From contig JAJISG010000145.1 in NCBI GenBank assembly GCA_022848835.1, positions 1-8,431 on the forward strand: a DNA stretch of 8,431 bases, read 5' to 3'. Shown here piece by piece: positions 5,302 through 8,431 of the stretch. The notes under the pieces are model-generated. The model did not search any database. It saw only the letters and a program-made list of their open reading frames with translations, and was not told where the DNA came from. The DNA is from Thermoplasmatota archaeon. Lineage in GTDB: Archaea; Thermoplasmatota; Thermoplasmata; RBG-16-68-12; JAJISG01. The translations under genes and the position numbers were made by a program. Position 1 is the stretch's first letter, and every line of letters begins with the position of its first letter.

Positions 5302-6906
5302 GTGAGTTCCGCAGAAGGTTCTAAGACTTCCCTAAGAGAGCTTCTACAGGTCTCCAAGTCCCTGAAGCGAACGAGAAGCAGGCTGGAGAAGAGACGCATT
5401 CTAGTTCAGTTTCTCTCGGGACTACGGCCTGAGGAGGTCTCACCCGCCGTCCTACTCCTGACAGGGAAGGTCCTCCCGGAATCCAAGAGGAGGGCTCTGA
5501 ACGTCGGATGGGCGACTCTCAGTAAGGCCCTGGAATCATCCAGCCAGGCCACCCTGCTCTCTAAGGAGTTGACGATCTCACATGTGTTCGAGACCTTCCA
5601 GGAAATTGCCAGAACGCATGGGAGGGACTCCGTCAGCAGAAAGAGGCGCCTGTTGCAGGCCCTCTTTGCCCAGGCTGCGGAGGACGAGAGGGACCTGTTG
5701 CTACGGTCCATCATGGGAGAGATGCGCATCGGCGTGAAAGAGGGCGTTCTCCTCGAGGCACTGGCCGATGCAGTAAGAGCGAAGCCGGAGCTGGTTCGAA
5801 GGGCGAACATGTTCATGGGGGATCTGGGCAGGACTGCCTACGTGGCCCTCACAGAGGGGGTCTCGGGTCTGAAGAATCAGAGTCTGGAGCTTTTCACTCC
5901 CATCAAGCCCATGATGGCGGAGATGGCCGATGGTGTGGAGGAGGCGTTCAGGGAGCACGGTGAGGGACTCGCGCTGGAGTACAAGCTTGACGGTGCCCGG
6001 ATACAGATACACCGGAGGGGCGGGCGGGTCAAAATCTTCAGCCGCCGACTCAAGGAGGTCACCAGGAGCCTGCCGGAAATCCTAGCCCTTGCCCAGGACT
6101 TCAGCGGAGGCGACCTCCTCGTAGAGGGGGAGGTGGTGGCTGTGGATGACGCCAACAGACCTCTCCCCTTCCAAGATCTGATGAGAAGGTTTCGCAGGGT
6201 CCACGAAGTTGAGGCGGCGGCCGAGGAGATTCCCCTGCGGCTCTACCTCTTCGACACCCTAGTGATGAAGGGCGCGCTACTTATCGACCAACCTTACGAG
6301 GCGAGGTGGAAAGCCCTGGCAGAGGCGGTGCCCGTGGAACTCCTGGTTCCACGACTTCTGAGACCTACACTGGAGGAGGGGATGGCCTTCTTCCAGGCAG
6401 CAGTTGACGCAGGCCACGAAGGCCTTATGGCGAAGGATCCCGGTAGTCCCTACACACCAGGCAAGAGGGGAAAGCGTTGGCTCAAGGTGAAGCTAGCGGA
6501 GACGTTGGATGTGGCAATAATCGCGGCGGAGTGGGGCCACGGCCGCAGGGAGGGGTGGCTAAGCAACTACCACCTGGCGGTGCGAGACGAGGAGGGCAAC
6601 TTCCACATGATCGGGAAGACCTTCAAGGGCCTGACGGATGAGGAGTTTGGGAAGATGACCCGGAGGCTCCTTGAGCTAAAGGTTGCAGAGAGACCCTATG
6701 TCGTCGACATCCGGCCAGAGGTAGTAGTGGAAGTGGCCTACAACGAGATTCAGAAAAGCTCCCACTACCCATCTGGTTTCGCCCTCCGCTTCGCCCGTAT
6801 CACTCGCATCCGTGACGACCTCTCTTCGGAGGATGTAGATACCATCGAAAGCTTGAGGACTCTTTACGCTAAGCAGTTCGAGAGAAAGGGTAGACTTCGG
6901 CGATAG
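5302..6906 (+). CDS. lig: ATP-dependent DNA ligase (archaeal LigI type)
   Basis: The replicative and repair ligase of archaea (534 aa): it seals nicks through a lysine-AMP intermediate. Residues ~1-195 form the helical DNA-binding domain, with the usual RIGVKEGVLLEALA segment at 142-156. The adenylation domain holds motif I EYKLDGAR (226-233) with nucleophile K228, the following FSRR (246-249), the acid E275 in LVEGEVV, motif III LYLFDTL (314-320), motif IV EGLMAKDP (373-380) and motif V WLKVK (393-397). The OB-fold domain ends in the motif-VI region, GFALRFARITRIRDD (492-506). Length is slightly short for archaeal ligases (about 550-600 aa) but no motif is missing. There is no PCNA-interacting peptide I can name with confidence. 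The GTG start is supported by a TATA element 28 nt upstream, and the leader appears absent. Divergent from the nucleotidyltransferase; no operon partner is evident. Confidence 0.97.
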   Translation: MSSAEGSKTSLRELLQVSKSLKRTRSRLEKRRILVQFLSGLRPEEVSPAVLLLTGKVLPESKRRALNVGWATLSKALESSSQATLLSKELTISHVFETFQEIARTHGRDSVSRKRRLLQALFAQAAEDERDLLLRSIMGEMRIGVKEGVLLEALADAVRAKPELVRRANMFMGDLGRTAYVALTEGVSGLKNQSLELFTPIKPMMAEMADGVEEAFREHGEGLALEYKLDGARIQIHRRGGRVKIFSRRLKEVTRSLPEILALAQDFSGGDLLVEGEVVAVDDANRPLPFQDLMRRFRRVHEVEAAAEEIPLRLYLFDTLVMKGALLIDQPYEARWKALAEAVPVELLVPRLLRPTLEEGMAFFQAAVDAGHEGLMAKDPGSPYTPGKRGKRWLKVKLAETLDVAIIAAEWGHGRREGWLSNYHLAVRDEEGNFHMIGKTFKGLTDEEFGKMTRRLLELKVAERPYVVDIRPEVVVEVAYNEIQKSSHYPSGFALRFARITRIRDDLSSEDVDTIESLRTLYAKQFERKGRLRR

Positions 6907-7026
6907 AGATCTAGAACCACCTGACCCCCAAGTCCCCACCAGGGTTGTTCAGGGGCCACGCTGCGGGCTGAGGAGCCGTCCCTATCGAAGAACTAGATGA
7001 GTAGAAGGGCGAAGAGGGAAGGATGT

Positions 7027-7085
7027 TTAAGAGGCTGTCCAACGATCATCTCGGCTAATCGAGCTCGGAAGCATCTCCCTCTTAA
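7027..7085. repeat. 8-bp inverted repeat upstream of the MATE gene
   Basis: TTAAGAGG (7027-7034) and CCTCTTAA (7078-7085) are perfect reverse complements 43 nt apart. Between them CTCG (7050-7053) and CGAG (7060-7063) could form a small inner stem. Each arm contains a TATA-like TTAAG/CTTAA, so it may be an operator or paired promoter element rather than an RNA hairpin. It could also be chance. Confidence 0.35.
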
Positions 7086-7090
7086 GATAA
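7078..7090 (+). promoter_or_regulatory. candidate TATA element of the MATE gene
   Basis: CCTCTTAAGATAA is centred near 7085, which predicts transcription from about 7112 and a leader of about 27 nt. That leader would begin at AGGAGG (7112-7117), which is 21 nt from the ATG and too far for a normal Shine-Dalgarno; GGCGGAT at 7126-7132 is a weaker but better-spaced alternative. Confidence 0.4.
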
Positions 7091-7138
7091 CGGGTGTTTG
7101 AAGCGACGACTAGGAGGACCTAAACGGCGGATAACAGC

Positions 7139-8431
7139 ATGGACAAGGAATATCGACAGCCATCAGTACCGGGGAGCCCGCCTGCTGGCCGCCTCAGCGA
7201 GGGGGTGAGGACCCTACTGGGGGACCCGAAGAAGGCCATCATCAAGCTCTCACTGCCGGTGATTGCGGCAACCTTAATTCAGACAATCTACAATCTGGTC
7301 GACGCCATCTGGGTCTCCGGTCTAGGTGCAGATGCCCTCGCAGCGGTCGGCTTCTTCTTCCCATTCTACTTTATGTCCCTGGCCATAGGATTGGGCCTTG
7401 GCATAGGGGGCGGATCCGCCATATCAAGGAGGATCGGCGCGAAGGACAGAGCGGGGGCCGGCAGCGTTGCCACGCATACCCTTGTGTTGATGGCGATACT
7501 AGCCACCGTCGTCGCAATCCCCTTGTTCACCTTCGCGGAGCCCATCTTTGTGTCTATCGGGGCGGGAAGGACGACGGGGTTGGTCGTGTCCTACGCGCGA
7601 ATCATGTTTGGAGGGACCTTCATTGTATTCTTCCCGAGTGTTGCCAGTGCAATCCTGAGAGCAGAGGGCGACGTTAAGAGGGCCATGTACGCCATGGCCT
7701 TCGGCTCTGTGTTGAACATCGCCTTGGACCCCATTTTCATCTACACTCTAGGGATGGGGGTGGCGGGTGCGGCCTGGGCCACCATAATATCGATGGGCTC
7801 CACCTCGCTGATACTGATTAACTGGCTTTTCTTGAGGAAGGACACGTACGTCACATTCACCTTCCGTGGTTTCAGGTTCGATAAGGCCGTATTGAAGGAT
7901 ATCCTGGGTGTCGGTGTACCTGCCTCTGTCATGTTCCTGGCAATGTCATTCACCCTGTTCATCATGAACGTCATCATAGTCAACGTCGGCGGTACGGACG
8001 GTGTCGCGGTCTTTTCCACAGGGTGGAGGGTGGTGACCATAGCGACACTGCCGGTCATTGGGATAGGGACTGCTGTCGTATCGGTGACAGGCGCGGCCTA
8101 CGGCTCGCGGGACTACGAGAAACTCAAGACCGCCTACCTGTACGCCATCAGACTGGGCGTGATGATTGAAGTACCCGCGGCTGCCGCAACGTATCTTCTC
8201 GCCCCATATATCGCGGGTGCGTTCACATGGGCGGAAAATAGTGCTCGCATAGCGGACGACCTAGTGCTCTTCCTGGGCATCGCGGCCCTAACCTATCCCG
8301 CGGTGGCCTTCGGGCCAGCATCGTCTTCCATGTTTCAGGGTACTGGGAAGGGTGTCAACGCCCTCATAGTCACTGTCATTCGCACTGTGCTGCTGACGCC
8401 GCCCTTGGCGATCATCGCGCGGAGCCCATCG
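7139..8431 (+). CDS. MATE family efflux transporter (3' end outside window)
   Basis: 431 codons are present with no stop before the window ends. MATE proteins are inner-membrane antiporters of about 450-480 aa with 12 helices in two lobes, exporting drugs or metabolites in exchange for H+ or Na+; nearly the whole protein is here. After a ~30-residue polar N-terminus, the first helix reads LSLPVIAATLIQTIYNLVDAIW, followed by VGFFFPFYF, IGLGLGIGGGSAISRRIGAKD (81-103), LRAEGDVKRAM (173-183) and NIALDPIFI (193-201). D55, N193, D197 and T215 line up with the cation-site residues D41, N180, D184 and T202 of Pyrococcus MATE, with a constant offset of 13-14. The second lobe begins near 250 (DILGVGVPASV). 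An in-frame stop at 7121-7123 excludes starts further upstream, so ATG 7139 is the likely start. The substrate is unknown. Confidence 0.93.
   Translation, partial: MDKEYRQPSVPGSPPAGRLSEGVRTLLGDPKKAIIKLSLPVIAATLIQTIYNLVDAIWVSGLGADALAAVGFFFPFYFMSLAIGLGLGIGGGSAISRRIGAKDRAGAGSVATHTLVLMAILATVVAIPLFTFAEPIFVSIGAGRTTGLVVSYARIMFGGTFIVFFPSVASAILRAEGDVKRAMYAMAFGSVLNIALDPIFIYTLGMGVAGAAWATIISMGSTSLILINWLFLRKDTYVTFTFRGFRFDKAVLKDILGVGVPASVMFLAMSFTLFIMNVIIVNVGGTDGVAVFSTGWRVVTIATLPVIGIGTAVVSVTGAAYGSRDYEKLKTAYLYAIRLGVMIEVPAAAATYLLAPYIAGAFTWAENSARIADDLVLFLGIAALTYPAVAFGPASSSMFQGTGKGVNALIVTVIRTVLLTPPLAIIARSPS

Larger units (their letters stand above)
6907..7138. other. intergenic gap between DNA ligase and MATE genes
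   Basis: A 232-bp gap with no credible gene. The first part is GC-rich with only short possible pairings (CCTGA 6920-6924 with TCAGG 6949-6953; CCCC 6934-6937 with GGGG 6952-6955) and no T-run, so I do not call a terminator. The second part carries an 8-bp inverted repeat, TATA-like elements and AGGAGG at 7112-7117. No tRNA-like cloverleaf was found by eye. Confidence 0.5.

Noticed and set aside
6907..7000. Possible terminator or small RNA after DNA ligase
   Set aside because: Only 4-5 bp pairings without a T-run, no cloverleaf and no convincing C/D-box pair.
7023..7058. 11-codon frame in the gap before the MATE gene
   Set aside because: Too short, no ribosome site, and overlaps the inverted repeat.
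1..8431. CRISPR array, insertion sequence, integrase or defence island
   Set aside because: No spaced direct repeats, no terminal inverted repeats with a transposase, and no nuclease, helicase or toxin-like gene; the genes are metabolic, repair and transport.

Overview
The window is a gene-dense stretch of a moderately GC-rich archaeal chromosome. Evidence for Archaea: a full-length archaeal-type ATP-dependent DNA ligase; TATA/BRE-like boxes centred 26-28 nt upstream of the start codon of four genes that have no Shine-Dalgarno, i.e. leaderless transcripts; an F420-type luciferase-like oxidoreductase; and heavy AGG/AGA and ATA codon use. The lineage cannot be fixed from sequence alone. A thermoplasmatal or TACK-type uncultured archaeon would fit.

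Layout, left to right. (1) 1-275: a reading frame that enters from outside and looks like the first half of a GNAT acetyltransferase. It loses family resemblance after about base 165 and is probably broken. (2) 276-1406 (+): a beta-decarboxylating dehydrogenase of the isocitrate/isopropylmalate family with NADP-type cofactor residues. (3) 1387-4215 (-): E1-alpha of a 2-oxoacid dehydrogenase complex, then an LLM-class flavin/F420 oxidoreductase, then a HAD hydrolase. The HAD gene sits 19 nt behind the LLM gene with a strong Shine-Dalgarno and overlaps the dehydrogenase tail-to-tail by 20 bp. (4) 4443-5195 (-): a nucleotidyltransferase resembling staphylococcal kanamycin nucleotidyltransferase over its whole length. 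(5) 5196-5301: a divergent promoter region. (6) 5302-6906 (+): the DNA ligase. (7) 6907-7138: a non-coding gap holding an 8-bp inverted repeat and a TATA-like box. (8) 7139-end (+): a MATE multidrug/cation antiporter cut by the window edge.

The genes are mostly metabolic and housekeeping. The E1-alpha and the isopropylmalate/isocitrate-type dehydrogenase both act on 2-oxoacid/branched-chain chemistry, but nothing here proves a joint pathway, and the partner E1-beta, E2 and E3 genes are absent from the window. I see no mobile element, CRISPR array, tRNA or rRNA. No clearly new multi-gene system is visible. The most interesting points are the KNTase-like protein with its catalytic residues intact, the orphan E1-alpha, the mixed active-site signatures of the dehydrogenase and the HAD protein, and the clean switch between leaderless and Shine-Dalgarno starts.
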